Assembly (NCBI GenBank): GCA_020719775.1 | Contig: DYPS01000019.1 | Location: 1-36,910, forward strand | Length of the DNA stretch: 36,910 bases | Source: Desulfosporosinus sp. | Lineage (GTDB): Bacteria > Campylobacterota > Campylobacteria > Campylobacterales > Arcobacteraceae | Reading direction: 5' to 3' | Shown: in pieces, positions 27,373 through 36,070 of the stretch | How the letters are laid out: each line of letters opens with the position of its first letter | How positions within the stretch are numbered: the first letter of the stretch is position 1 | Translations under genes and position numbers: made by a program | The notes under the pieces: generated by a model | Seen by the model: only the letters and a program-made list of their open reading frames with translations | Told to the model about the DNA's origin: nothing | Databases searched by the model: none

Positions 27373-29231
27373 TATTTTTGTGAACTCATTCCAATTTTTA
27401 GATATCCATTGTCTTTCAAAAACTTTTTAAGTGTAAACAGAAGATCATCATCTCTTAGTTTTGAGAATAATTTTTGTTGTAAATTAAACATATGATAATC
27501 CAAATCCTCCAAAATATCATGAATATTTTGAGATGGCAAAAAGTCTTTTAGTACTGCCTTACCATTTTCAAAGATCACATTTACTTCAGATGGTGAGGAG
27601 AAAAGATTATGTTTCATCCCTAGTACATCCTGATAAGCACCGACCAAAAAGAATCCTAAAAAATATTCCTCTTTTTTTAAATCCACATCATGTAAATAAA
27701 GTGGTTTTTTTGGATTAAAAGGCATCTCACCATCACTATCACAAGTGATATCCCAAAGTGTTGCACTTCTCGTAGCCGGAATATCAAGGTGTGTTAAAGG
27801 CATGACTGGAAATTCTTGATCAATTCCCCAAAAATCAGGCAATGATTGGAAAATAGAGAAATTCAAAAGATATTTTTCTTGAATCTTAGCTTCAATTTTT
27901 ACTAACTCTGTATAATCTTCAACAGATAATAATGATATAGTTTTTTTAATAATCAAGTGTGTTAAAATCTCGCCATTACTTCTATCTTGTAAATCTATAT
28001 AACCTAAACTAAACAATGTAAGCAACGATTCTAAATGCTCTAAAGCATCATGCATATATTCCCTTGCTGTTTTTACATTGATAGAATTGTATAAGTCATA
28101 AAGCTCTTTAATAAGTGGTGGATCAATCAAAGATGCATCATCCATTGATTCTTTTAATTTTAAATTTTCAAGTTCATATTCTGAAGAAAAAAGCTCAAGA
28201 ACAGGAGTGACTAAAACAGTTGAAGGAGCTGCTATAAATCTTCCTGATTCTGTGAAAATATTTGGCTCCCTTACCCCTTTTTGTTTTGTAATTTCTTTAA
28301 GAGTAAAAACAACATCATTACTAAATTCTTCCAAAGAATAATGTTTTTCTTTTTCAAATTGACTATATTCAATCCCAAGTCCACCACCGATATTGATATT
28401 TTTAAGATTCATTGCACCCATGTTTACAAGTTCCGAATAGATGTGTCCAGACTCTTTGAGTGCCTTTTTAAGTGGCATAATTGATGTCATAGAAGAACCG
28501 ATATGAAAATGAATCATAAAGAGATACTGAACCATATCATTTTTTGATAAAGCTTCATAGGCTTCAAGAATTTCTGTTGAACTCAAACCAAATTTAGAAT
28601 CTATCCCTCCGCTCTTTGCCCAAACACCACTTCCACCGCTATGAAGTCTCACACGAAGTCCAATATTAGGACAAAACTCTCCATTAAACTCATGATAAAC
28701 TTCAATAATTTTATCAAGTTCATTAATTCCCTCAAGGGTGATTGTAATGTTATAGCCCATCTTAACAGCAATAAATCCAAGCACAATCATCTCTTTATCT
28801 TTAAAACCATTTACAGTAATTGGCGCATCAAGATTATTATAACTCATAGCAAGAATCAGTTCAGCTTTACTTCCTGCTTCGAGTCCATAATTATAAATTT
28901 TACTTCCTTCAACCATAGGGAGAACAAAATTTGGAAATTGATTTACTTTTAAAGGAAATACAGCATTGAAACTCCCTTCGTACCCATATGCTTTTATAGA
29001 ATTATTAAATGTTGTATAAAGTGTACTAATCTGCTTAAGCGTAAGATGTGGAAATCTTATCAGCAATGGACCTTTATTCCCTCCATCAACTCTTATTTGC
29101 TTAACAATATCTATAAGACTTGGATGTTCTCCATTATTAACTTTCACTACACCATCTTGGATAAAAAAATTATCATCACCCCAAATATCAATTCCATAAT
29201 TGTTTACACTAATACTTTTTTTTGTTTTCAT
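27372..29231 (-). CDS. speA: Biosynthetic arginine decarboxylase
   Basis: SpeA makes agmatine from arginine, the first step of the agmatine route to putrescine and spermidine. At 619 residues it is slightly shorter than E. coli SpeA (658) and is a fold-III PLP enzyme. The PLP lysine is in FPLKVNQFPNFV (about residue 93), with GLEAGSKAEL, HIGSSMTSIMPLKKAL and INIGGGLGIEYS following. The C-terminal DITCDSDGEM carries the catalytic cysteine. The ATG overlaps the hisS stop (TGATG). Confidence 0.97.
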   Translation of the reverse strand: MKTKKSISVNNYGIDIWGDDNFFIQDGVVKVNNGEHPSLIDIVKQIRVDGGNKGPLLIRFPHLTLKQISTLYTTFNNSIKAYGYEGSFNAVFPLKVNQFPNFVLPMVEGSKIYNYGLEAGSKAELILAMSYNNLDAPITVNGFKDKEMIVLGFIAVKMGYNITITLEGINELDKIIEVYHEFNGEFCPNIGLRVRLHSGGSGVWAKSGGIDSKFGLSSTEILEAYEALSKNDMVQYLFMIHFHIGSSMTSIMPLKKALKESGHIYSELVNMGAMNLKNINIGGGLGIEYSQFEKEKHYSLEEFSNDVVFTLKEITKQKGVREPNIFTESGRFIAAPSTVLVTPVLELFSSEYELENLKLKESMDDASLIDPPLIKELYDLYNSINVKTAREYMHDALEHLESLLTLFSLGYIDLQDRSNGEILTHLIIKKTISLLSVEDYTELVKIEAKIQEKYLLNFSIFQSLPDFWGIDQEFPVMPLTHLDIPATRSATLWDITCDSDGEMPFNPKKPLYLHDVDLKKEEYFLGFFLVGAYQDVLGMKHNLFSSPSEVNVIFENGKAVLKDFLPSQNIHDILEDLDYHMFNLQQKLFSKLRDDDLLFTLKKFLKDNGYLKIGMSSQK

Positions 29232-30454
29232 CAGAACTTCTCCCTTAATATGATTTTTTCTTGATTTAATTTAATATCTTTTATCCAAATCGTTCCATTT
29301 GTTAATTCATTATAGCCTATTAAAGCTATTACAGTTGCGTTTAATTTTTGACTATTTTCAAGATGTTTCGTAAAACTTCTTGATTTGTAATCTGTTAGCA
29401 CTTTAACCATTTTTCTTTTATTAGCTACTATGTGAAAAACTTGTTCTAAAGCCTCTTCACACATCGCCCCAATATAGATTATCTCTTCACTTTCTTCTTT
29501 CATTTTAATAAGCTCAAGAAGTCTTTCAATTCCTATAGCAAATCCAACGGCTGGTGTAGTCCTACCTCCTAAAAATTCAGTTAATCTATCGTATCTTCCA
29601 CCACCTGCGATGGCACTTTGGCTTCCTATTTCATCACTTATAAATTCAAATGCTGTTTTTGTATAATAATCAAGCCCTCTCACTAAATTTGTATCAATTT
29701 CATAAGCCACATCATTATCATTAAGTATCTTTTTCAATTGTGCAAAGTCATCATCGCAATCTTCACAAAGATTGTATGTTATTTTAGGGGCATTTTTTAG
29801 TTCCATTTTACAACTTTCATTTTTGCAATCTAGAACTCGTATAGGATTGCTCTCAATTCTTCTATCACAATCTTCACAAAGGTGTAAATCTTTTAAATGT
29901 GCTACAAGATTTTCTTTATATGGTGGCATACACTTTGTGCAACCAAGTGAATTAATCAGAAGTTTATATCCAATTCCAACACTCTTTAAAATTTCACAAA
30001 TCATTAAAATAATGTTTGCATCCTCATATACACTAGCTTCTCCAAAAGATTCGCATCCAAACTGATGAAATTCTCGAAGTCTCCCTTTTTGAGGTCTTTC
30101 ATACCTAAACATCGGTCCATGGTAAAAATATTTTCTTGTCCCCCCTGCTCGGTCTAGTTTATTTTGAATAAACATTCGTACAACTCCAGCAGTTCCTTCA
30201 GGTCTTAGGCATACATCATTTTTACCTTTATCCATAAACTGATACATCTCTTTTCCTACAATATCACTACTTTCCCCTACACTTCTTTTAAAAAGTGCTG
30301 TTTCTTCCAATATAGGTGTTTCAAGATAACTAAATCCATATCTTGAAGCTATTTTTGAAGCATTTGAAATAAAATAATTAAAAAGTTCTCCTTCTTGTTC
30401 TTTGATATCTTTCATACCTCGTAAACTTTGTATATTATTTATTTTTTTATCCAT
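29231..30454 (-). CDS. hisS: Histidyl-tRNA synthetase
   Basis: HisS charges tRNA-His. This 407-residue class II synthetase has motif 2 region RPEGTAGVVR and FYHGPMFRYERPQKGRLREFHQFGCE, the His-specific LVRGLDYYTKTAFEF, and motif 3 AVGFAIGIERL. An insertion (about 165-235) has four Cys pairs (GCTKC, CEDC, CKNESC, CEDC), as in the cysteine-rich insert of many bacterial HisRS, and may bind zinc. It overlaps the tmk stop by 8 nt. Confidence 0.98.
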   Translation of the reverse strand: MDKKINNIQSLRGMKDIKEQEGELFNYFISNASKIASRYGFSYLETPILEETALFKRSVGESSDIVGKEMYQFMDKGKNDVCLRPEGTAGVVRMFIQNKLDRAGGTRKYFYHGPMFRYERPQKGRLREFHQFGCESFGEASVYEDANIILMICEILKSVGIGYKLLINSLGCTKCMPPYKENLVAHLKDLHLCEDCDRRIESNPIRVLDCKNESCKMELKNAPKITYNLCEDCDDDFAQLKKILNDNDVAYEIDTNLVRGLDYYTKTAFEFISDEIGSQSAIAGGGRYDRLTEFLGGRTTPAVGFAIGIERLLELIKMKEESEEIIYIGAMCEEALEQVFHIVANKRKMVKVLTDYKSRSFTKHLENSQKLNATVIALIGYNELTNGTIWIKDIKLNQEKIILREKF

Positions 30455-31013
30455 TAATAAAATCCTCTATATTTTTTCCTATTGTCTCTATTGGAAGTGA
30501 TGCATCAACGATTAAATTGTTAATACCTAAATCCTCTATAATTGTTTTCATTTTCGATTGAATTTCCAAAAGATACTCTATCCCACGGCTTTCTATCCCA
30601 TCATTTGTTTTCCCAGCCAATCTTCTTGAGAGCTCATCAGAGGAAAGCTCAAGCATTATAATCTTATCTGGCATCACACCATCGAGTGCTATCTTATTAA
30701 GCTCCATCGTCATAGAAATAGGAAAATCTTTCGCATAAGCCATCCCAGAGATAAAACTTCTATCACTGATAACTGTTTTCCCCCCATTTGGCTTTACAAC
30801 TTCTTCTAAATGTTCTGCTCGATCTGCTAAAAAAAGAAACATTTCTGCTATTTTAGATTTTGCTCTTGCATTTAAAACCATATCTCGAAGTTCCAATCCT
30901 ATAGCTGTTCCACCTGGTTCTTTAGTAAATATTGCATCTGGATAATTCTTTTTTAAAATATCAAGTTGCGTAGATTTTCCAGCTGTATCAATTCCTTCAA
31001 TTACGATATACAT
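30447..31013 (-). CDS. tmk: Thymidylate kinase
   Basis: Tmk phosphorylates dTMP to dTDP. At 188 residues it has the P-loop GIDTAGKST (7-15), where the usual GxDGxGKS/T carries Thr for Gly. The EPGGT motif (about 32-36) and DRSFISGMAYA (about 84-94) follow, the latter in place of the usual DRYxxSsxAYQ. The start overlaps coaD by 13 nt. Confidence 0.95.
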   Translation of the reverse strand: MYIVIEGIDTAGKSTQLDILKKNYPDAIFTKEPGGTAIGLELRDMVLNARAKSKIAEMFLFLADRAEHLEEVVKPNGGKTVISDRSFISGMAYAKDFPISMTMELNKIALDGVMPDKIIMLELSSDELSRRLAGKTNDGIESRGIEYLLEIQSKMKTIIEDLGINNLIVDASLPIETIGKNIEDFING

Positions 31014-31498
31014 TCTTTTATATCCTCTAAAATTTCATTTGGAACAAGATGACTTACGCATCCTTTAAATTTTAAAATCTCTCTCACAACAGATGAACTT
31101 ACAAAAGCATTTTCCAATGTTGGCATAAAATAGATCGTATCGATATCTTTATCTAAAGAGTTGTTTGCATACCCCATTTGTAGTTCATATTCAAAATCAC
31201 TCACAGCTCTAAGTCCTCGAATAATGACACTGATATCTTCATTTTTAGCAAAATCAACAAGCAATGTATTGAATGATTTAGCTTGTACTTTCATCCCTTT
31301 TGTTGCTTTCTCTACCAATTTTACTCTTCTATCTGTATCAAACATTGGATTTTTTGAATTTGAATTTGCAACAGCTACAATAACTTCATCAAAAACATGC
31401 AAAGCTCTTTTTATAATATCCATATGTCCATTTGTAATAGGATCAAATGTCCCGCTATAAATTGCTCTTTTTTTATTTTTTTCCAAACTTAACTCCAT
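31001..31498 (-). CDS. coaD: Phosphopantetheine adenylyltransferase
   Basis: CoaD joins 4'-phosphopantetheine and ATP to make dephospho-CoA, the penultimate step of CoA synthesis. At 165 residues it has the nucleotidyltransferase motif SGTFDPITNGHMD (about 15-27), IIRGLRAVSDFEYE (about 92-105) and FVSSSVVREI (about 131-140). The N-terminus is about 8 residues longer than usual, so a later start is possible. The gene overlaps the ubiX stop by 10 nt. Confidence 0.97.
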   Translation of the reverse strand: MELSLEKNKKRAIYSGTFDPITNGHMDIIKRALHVFDEVIVAVANSNSKNPMFDTDRRVKLVEKATKGMKVQAKSFNTLLVDFAKNEDISVIIRGLRAVSDFEYELQMGYANNSLDKDIDTIYFMPTLENAFVSSSVVREILKFKGCVSHLVPNEILEDIKECIS

Positions 31499-32031
31499 CT
31501 TTTGTATAAATTATGTTCAATATTCAAAGTATCGAACCATTTTCCAATGATAAAATTTTCCATCTCTTCAAGAGTTTGTTGATTTGAATAATATCCTAAC
31601 ATTGGTGGCGAAATGATTACATTCAAATGAGCCAATTTCGTCATATTTTCTAAATGAATCACACTAAAGGGCATCTCTCTTGGGGCAAGAACAATTTTTC
31701 TTTTTTCTTTAAGCATCACTGAAAATACTCTTGTGATAAGTGTATCCGCTATCCCAACAGCGCATTTTGCTAAAGTATTCATACTGCATGGAAGTATAAT
31801 CATTGCATCTGTTTGAAATGAACCAGAAGCGATACAAGCACCAATACTCTCATCATCATAAAATAAAATATTACTGCCTTGAGGCAAAGATTCATTTTGT
31901 TCAAATTGAAGTGCTATTTTAGCACTTTTTGAAATAACACAAAAAATCTCAATATCTTTTGGTAGTAATTTAAGAAATTTCAATCCCAAACCAACACCGC
32001 TAGCACCTGTAATACCGACAACTAATTTCAT
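31489..32031 (-). CDS. ubiX: Flavin prenyltransferase
   Basis: UbiX prenylates FMN to make the cofactor of UbiD-type decarboxylases used in quinone synthesis. At 180 residues it has VVGITGASGVGLGLKFL (about 4-20), ILPCSMNTLAKCAVGIADTLITR (about 79-101), and LAPREMPFSVIHLENM (about 115-130). No ubiD is in the window. It is the first gene of the seven-gene minus-strand operon, with GGAG 6-10 nt before the ATG. Confidence 0.96.
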   Translation of the reverse strand: MKLVVGITGASGVGLGLKFLKLLPKDIEIFCVISKSAKIALQFEQNESLPQGSNILFYDDESIGACIASGSFQTDAMIILPCSMNTLAKCAVGIADTLITRVFSVMLKEKRKIVLAPREMPFSVIHLENMTKLAHLNVIISPPMLGYYSNQQTLEEMENFIIGKWFDTLNIEHNLYKRWS

Positions 32032-32053
32032 TTATTGCTCCATCATAATAAGA

Positions 32054-32059
32054 ATTATA
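32054..32059 (-). promoter_or_regulatory. Putative -10 box of the ubiX operon
   Basis: TATAAT on the minus strand lies 22 nt before the ubiX ATG, after a T-rich stretch. It sits in a small palindrome (AGAAT-TAT-ATTCT, 32051-32063). Confidence 0.55.
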
Positions 32060-32151
32060 TTCTAGCAAAAAAGCACTTTATAGAAAATCAAAGATTATAT
32101 CACTTCATTATATATATATTTTAAAGAAAAAAATTTCTTCGAATAATCTAG

Positions 32152-32182
32152 ATTCTTTAATCTTATTTTAATATTAAAGAAT
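32152..32182. repeat. 10-bp perfect inverted repeat, ubiX-recombinase spacer
   Basis: ATTCTTTAAT (32152-32161) and ATTAAAGAAT (32173-32182) flank 11 nt. There is no T run, so it is not a terminator. It is a candidate operator or recombinase-type half-site pair. Confidence 0.55.
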
Positions 32183-32187
32183 ATATC

Positions 32188-32256
32188 ATTTTGTATAATA
32201 TTTATATTATTAAATATACTAATTAAAATACTATAATATTTAGCATTATACAAAAT
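32188..32256. repeat. 12-bp perfect inverted repeat spanning the recombinase-like gene promoter
   Basis: ATTTTGTATAAT (32188-32199) and ATTATACAAAAT (32245-32256) flank 45 bp. Inside lie direct copies of TATAATATTTA (32194-32204 and 32232-32242). The second copy contains the likely -10, and the right arm covers the predicted start site. The composition is over 85 percent AT, so some repeats could arise by chance, but a 12-bp perfect pair is notable. Confidence 0.6.
32232..32237 (+). promoter_or_regulatory. Putative -10 box of the recombinase-like gene
   Basis: TATAAT lies 37 nt before the ATG, with a predicted start near 32244. A second TATAAT at 32194-32199 is an alternative. Confidence 0.5.
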
Positions 32257-32274
32257 ATATAAAAAGGATAATAA

Positions 32275-32910
32275 ATGAACAAAATAATAAGTTTTATAAG
32301 AATCAATAAAAATAATGAAGAATACACTCAAAATCAAGCAATTGGAATTGCTAAATATTTACATAAAAACAATCTTCAACTTCATAATAATATTGAAATT
32401 GAACTCACTACCCCTGAAGATGAAGAGAAAATTTCAACTCTTTTGCTTGATTGTAAAAGTGACTGTACAATCTTAATATATGATCTTAATGTATTTGGAA
32501 GAACTATATCTTCAATTTTAGATATGTTAAAAAATCTTCTCAATCTTGGAGCAAGAGTTATAAGTATCAATCAAAATCTTGATCTTGAAAGCAAAGATGA
32601 TATGCTTACTAAGATGATTTTGGGTGTTATAGCTATGACTATTTCACTTGAAAAAGACTTGATGAGTTTAAGAACAAAAGAAGCATTAACAGTAAAAAAA
32701 CTTGATGGCGTAAGTCTCGGAAAACCAAAAGGGACTATTCAAAAATCTAAATTTGACAAAAAAAGAGACAAAATAGAGGAATTACTTGCCGTGGGTCTAA
32801 GTGTAAGAAAGATTGCTAAATTGCTTGGATACAATAATCACATAGGGCTGAATAACTATGTGAAAAAAAGAAATATAAGAGAAGTAAACGATTCTAAGAT
32901 TGCAAGTTAA
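32275..32910 (+). CDS. Serine-recombinase-like protein, probably catalytically inactive
   Basis: This 211-residue protein has the small serine recombinase (resolvase/invertase) layout: an N-terminal catalytic-like domain (1-105), long helix E (about 118-145, SLEKDLMSLRTKEAL), the hinge GVSLGKPKG (145-153), and a C-terminal helix-turn-helix (about 165-200). Aligned by eye to gamma-delta resolvase and Gin, the RVST active-site motif reads R9-I-N11-K, so the nucleophilic serine is Asn. Asp67 corresponds to N72 and Arg68 to V73, while R9 and R76 (Arg71) remain. It therefore probably binds DNA without cutting it. AAGGATAATAA supports the start. It ends 1 nt from the convergent alr stop. Confidence 0.85.
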   Translation: MNKIISFIRINKNNEEYTQNQAIGIAKYLHKNNLQLHNNIEIELTTPEDEEKISTLLLDCKSDCTILIYDLNVFGRTISSILDMLKNLLNLGARVISINQNLDLESKDDMLTKMILGVIAMTISLEKDLMSLRTKEALTVKKLDGVSLGKPKGTIQKSKFDKKRDKIEELLAVGLSVRKIAKLLGYNNHIGLNNYVKKRNIREVNDSKIAS

Positions 32911-32911
32911 A

Positions 32912-33937
32912 CTAAACAATCTTTCGGGGAATATTTAAATTTTGACTTGTAAGTATCTCATAGCTAATTGTATTATGCAATTGTGCTAATTTACTCACAT
33001 CTTCAAAAATACAAATCTCATCTGCTGATCCCTCAACAGCAATACTATCCATAGAGACTCTCCCTAAGACTTGTTTTCCATCAGCTGTTTTATACTCTTT
33101 CCCCCCAAGTCTTTTAAACCCATCTCCATAACCAATACTATAAGTTGATACTTCCATATCATTTGGTGCGGTGTATGTTCCACCATAACCAATTCTTTGA
33201 CCTTTTTTAAGTATTCGTGTAGCTATTTTTTTAGCATAAAGTGACAAAACAGGTTTTAATTTTGGGAAATTAAGTAGTTCAGGTCCATCAAGATATCCAT
33301 AGCTTGCTATACCCACTCTAGCGAAATCTTCATCAAAATTTTGGTGTCTAAAAAGAGCCGCTGAATTACAGCTATGAAACAAAATGTTAGGCACATCGAG
33401 TTTTTCACATATCTTTTTCACATCCTCTTTTAACCCCTTAAAAACAGTGTTTTGATAGAAAAAATCGCTTGTGAATTCATCTGCACTTTTATGGTGTGTA
33501 AAAACTCCACAAATATTTAATTTTTTTTCAAAAGCTGTTAACAAAGCCATTTCCAGCTCTTCAGGTGCTATCCCATTTCTATGCATTCCAGTATCAATTT
33601 TGATATGAACATTCGTATTCATAGGGAGTTTAGAGAGATCTTCCAAACAATTAATTGCTATGTGAAAAGTATGTGAAAAAGTATCAATTTGAGTATCAGC
33701 CAATATTAAAATAAAGTCAAATAAATGTTCTACTACAACAGCCTCTTGATATGTTTGGACAACTGCTTTTTTAAGCCCAAATTCATTTGCTAAAGTTGCA
33801 ATCTGAAGTAATCCATGACCATAAGCATTATCTTTTAACACGATAGCTATTTTTTCTTTTCCTCCCGCATGATTTGCACAAGTTTGAAGGTTGTAAAACA
33901 GATTTTCTTTGCTTAACTTAATATATGACATTTTCAC
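32912..33937 (-). CDS. alr: Alanine racemase
   Basis: Alr makes D-alanine for peptidoglycan with PLP. At 341 residues it is a little shorter than the usual 360. The PLP lysine lies in [11 protein letters not shown] (about residue 34), where the usual Ala of KANAYGHG is Asp. [24 protein letters not shown], the catalytic-tyrosine region [12 protein letters not shown], and [10 protein letters not shown] follow. The ATG overlaps the uvrC stop (ATGA). No terminator separates it from the convergent recombinase-like gene. Confidence 0.96.
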   Translation of the reverse strand: MKMSYIKLSKENLFYNLQTCANHAGGKEKIAIVLKDNAYGHGLLQIATLANEFGLKKAVVQTYQEAVVVEHLFDFILILADTQIDTFSHTFHIAINCLEDLSKLPMNTNVHIKIDTGMHRNGIAPEELEMALLTAFEKKLNICGVFTHHKSADEFTSDFFYQNTVFKGLKEDVKKICEKLDVPNILFHSCNSAALFRHQNFDEDFARVGIASYGYLDGPELLNFPKLKPVLSLYAKKIATRILKKGQRIGYGGTYTAPNDMEVSTYSIGYGDGFKRLGGKEYKTADGKQVLGRVSMDSIAVEGSADEICIFEDVSKLAQLHNTISYEILTSQNLNIPRKIV

Positions 33938-35745
33938 TCTTTTGATTTGAAATATTGAAGGAGGATATTAGCATCTTTTTCATTTAAGACCTCTTGTAGT
34001 TGTCCCTTATTTGTATTTTTAATAGCTTCAAAAGTTCCAAAGTAAGAGAGAAGTTTTCGAACTTTTACTTCCCCTATCCCTTTGATACTTAGAAGTGAGA
34101 TTTGTTTATCCTCTTTTCTTTTTTGTTTTTTATGAAAACTTATAGCAGTTCTATGTACCTCATCTCGTAGCCTTTGAATAAACTGGAGTCTCTTATCTGA
34201 TGGTTCTAGTCTAAATACCTCATCTTTGGTGTATAAGATATCTCTAGCACCACCCTTTGCTCTATTTGCTTTGGCATCAATTTTTTCTTTTGCTATCCCT
34301 ACTACATCTATACTTACTCCAACACTTTCCAAGATATCATAAGCAAGGGTTAGAAGTGTTTTCCCACCATCGATTATCCAAATATCAGGAGGTGGATTTT
34401 CTTTAAATTTTTCCACTCTTCTAGTAAGCATCTCTTTCATTTGTCCATATTCATCTTTTGAAGATAAGTTGTATAATCTATAGTCATTTCTAATAAATTC
34501 ATCATTATCCCAAACAACCATCGAACCTACAGTAGCTTGACCCATAATATGAGAATTATCAAAACACTCAAATCTATATGACAATTTATATAATTTAAAT
34601 AACTCTTTAATACTTATATAAATATCTTTATTTGTATAATTATTATCTATTTTTAAGAGTTCATCACAGTTTCGTAGAGCCATCAAAATAAGCTCTTTCT
34701 TCTTCCCAACTTTTGGTGTGTTAAGAGCTATTTTCTTACCAAATCTTGAAACGATAAAGTTCTCCAACTCCTCATTATTTTTGAGCTCTATAGGCAAAAT
34801 TATCTCATTTGGAACTGTCGGAATCTCATTTGCATAATAATTTACAATAGCAGTTTTATAGATATCTTCTAGCTCTGTTATCTCTGTGGTGTTGATAAAA
34901 TTATGAGATGCTGAGATAAGTTTTCCATCTCTTATAAACATCTTGACCACAACTCCCCTAAGCCCATCTATCTGAACAGCAAAGAGGTCTATATTTTCAA
35001 AATTTGCAAAATCAAGGGTAGATTTGAGTTCAGATTTTTCAATAGTTTTAATTCTGTCACGAAGTACCATGGCCTCCTCAAAACGAAAATCTCCACTTAA
35101 TTTTTCCATCTTTATCTTGATATCTTCCACTAGTTTTGTTTTATTGTATATATAATAAAGAGCTTTATCTATAATCTTTTGGTACTCTTCTTGTGAAATC
35201 TTATCTTCGCAAGGAGCTAAACATTTTCCTATCTGATAAAACAAACAAGCTTTACCACTCTTGATACAATTTTTCTTTTGGACAAGTGGCAAGATCTCAT
35301 AGATACTATCAAGCATATCACGAGCTCCAGTACTAAATGGACCAAAATACTTTATCCCTTTTCCTTTAAGAACTTTTCTGGTTATCTCTAACCTAGGAAA
35401 AGTTTCTGTTGTGTCGATATAGATATATGGATAAGTCTTATCATCCCTTAAGAGTATGTTAAATTTTGGTTTGAGTTGTTTAATAAGGGAGTTCTCTAAA
35501 ATCAAAGCATCATTTTCATTCGGAACGATGATATACTCCAAATTTGCCACTTCACTTATCATTTTACTTATACGATAAGAGAGCTGACTTGAGGGTGCTA
35601 AAATGGGAGTAAATTGAAAATAACTCTTCACCCTATTTTTAATATTTTTCGCTTTTCCTATATATAAAAGACGATTATTTTTATCAAAGTATTGATAGAC
35701 TCCAGCATTTGATGGGAGGTTTTGTAGTTTTTCCTCTAAAGTCAA
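33934..35745 (-). CDS. uvrC: Excinuclease ABC subunit C
   Basis: UvrC makes both cuts in nucleotide excision repair. At 603 residues it has the GIY-YIG nuclease domain (GVYQYFD...[18 protein letters not shown], about 16-42), a four-Cys iron-sulfur region ([22 protein letters not shown]), and the UVR domain (about 200-235). The RNase H-like C-terminal nuclease has [19 protein letters not shown] and [11 protein letters not shown] tandem helix-hairpin-helix follows ([20 protein letters not shown], near 555-575). It is followed immediately by alr. Confidence 0.98.
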   Translation of the reverse strand: MTLEEKLQNLPSNAGVYQYFDKNNRLLYIGKAKNIKNRVKSYFQFTPILAPSSQLSYRISKMISEVANLEYIIVPNENDALILENSLIKQLKPKFNILLRDDKTYPYIYIDTTETFPRLEITRKVLKGKGIKYFGPFSTGARDMLDSIYEILPLVQKKNCIKSGKACLFYQIGKCLAPCEDKISQEEYQKIIDKALYYIYNKTKLVEDIKIKMEKLSGDFRFEEAMVLRDRIKTIEKSELKSTLDFANFENIDLFAVQIDGLRGVVVKMFIRDGKLISASHNFINTTEITELEDIYKTAIVNYYANEIPTVPNEIILPIELKNNEELENFIVSRFGKKIALNTPKVGKKKELILMALRNCDELLKIDNNYTNKDIYISIKELFKLYKLSYRFECFDNSHIMGQATVGSMVVWDNDEFIRNDYRLYNLSSKDEYGQMKEMLTRRVEKFKENPPPDIWIIDGGKTLLTLAYDILESVGVSIDVVGIAKEKIDAKANRAKGGARDILYTKDEVFRLEPSDKRLQFIQRLRDEVHRTAISFHKKQKRKEDKQISLLSIKGIGEVKVRKLLSYFGTFEAIKNTNKGQLQEVLNEKDANILLQYFKSKE

Positions 35746-35793
35746 AGTTTATAGTTCCCCTTCAAATCTACTATCCAAAACCGAAGCTTTTAA

Positions 35794-35811
35794 TGATAAA
35801 AGATTTTATCA
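35794..35811. repeat. 8-bp inverted repeat upstream of uvrC
   Basis: TGATAAAA (35794-35801) and TTTTATCA (35804-35811) are separated by 2 nt, 49 nt before the uvrC start. It may be a promoter-region operator. Apart from this, 35746-35904 shows nothing definite. Confidence 0.35.
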
Positions 35812-35913
35812 AAAAGGATATTAAGGTTAAGCTATCTTTTATTTCTTATTCTTAATTCGACAAGATACCAATTTCCAAACAAATTTAATTTTAAAATCAA
35901 CCACGGAGTAAAT

Positions 35914-36070
35914 ATGAAAAAAAATCTTTTTAATACTATTTCTAACACTGGAGATATTTGCTGGTTCACGAATGTGTGATAGTGGAGAAGTTATCAAACT
36001 TTTAAAAGATGACATTGTGAAGCTCGAATCTTTTGAGTTTATTTATATTGCATCAAAAACTTCTCCATAA
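35914..36070 (+). pseudogene. Small exported-protein gene broken by a poly-A frameshift
   Basis: GGAG (35905-35908) precedes an ATG at 35914, followed directly by eight A (35917-35924). As written the frame stops after 21 codons at TGA. Removing one A gives a 51-residue frame starting MKKIFLILFLTLEIFAGSRM, a convincing signal peptide, and ending at TAA 36068-36070. The frame overlaps the 3' end of the MYG1-family gene by about 30 nt. It could be a decayed remnant, a phase-variable gene, or a sequencing error. The mature part (about 35 residues, one Cys) matches nothing I know. Confidence 0.5.

Noticed and set aside
32095-32337. An 80-codon minus-strand frame in the ubiX-recombinase spacer.
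   Set aside because: Its composition is that of random AT-rich DNA. It has no ribosome site and overlaps the recombinase-like gene start.
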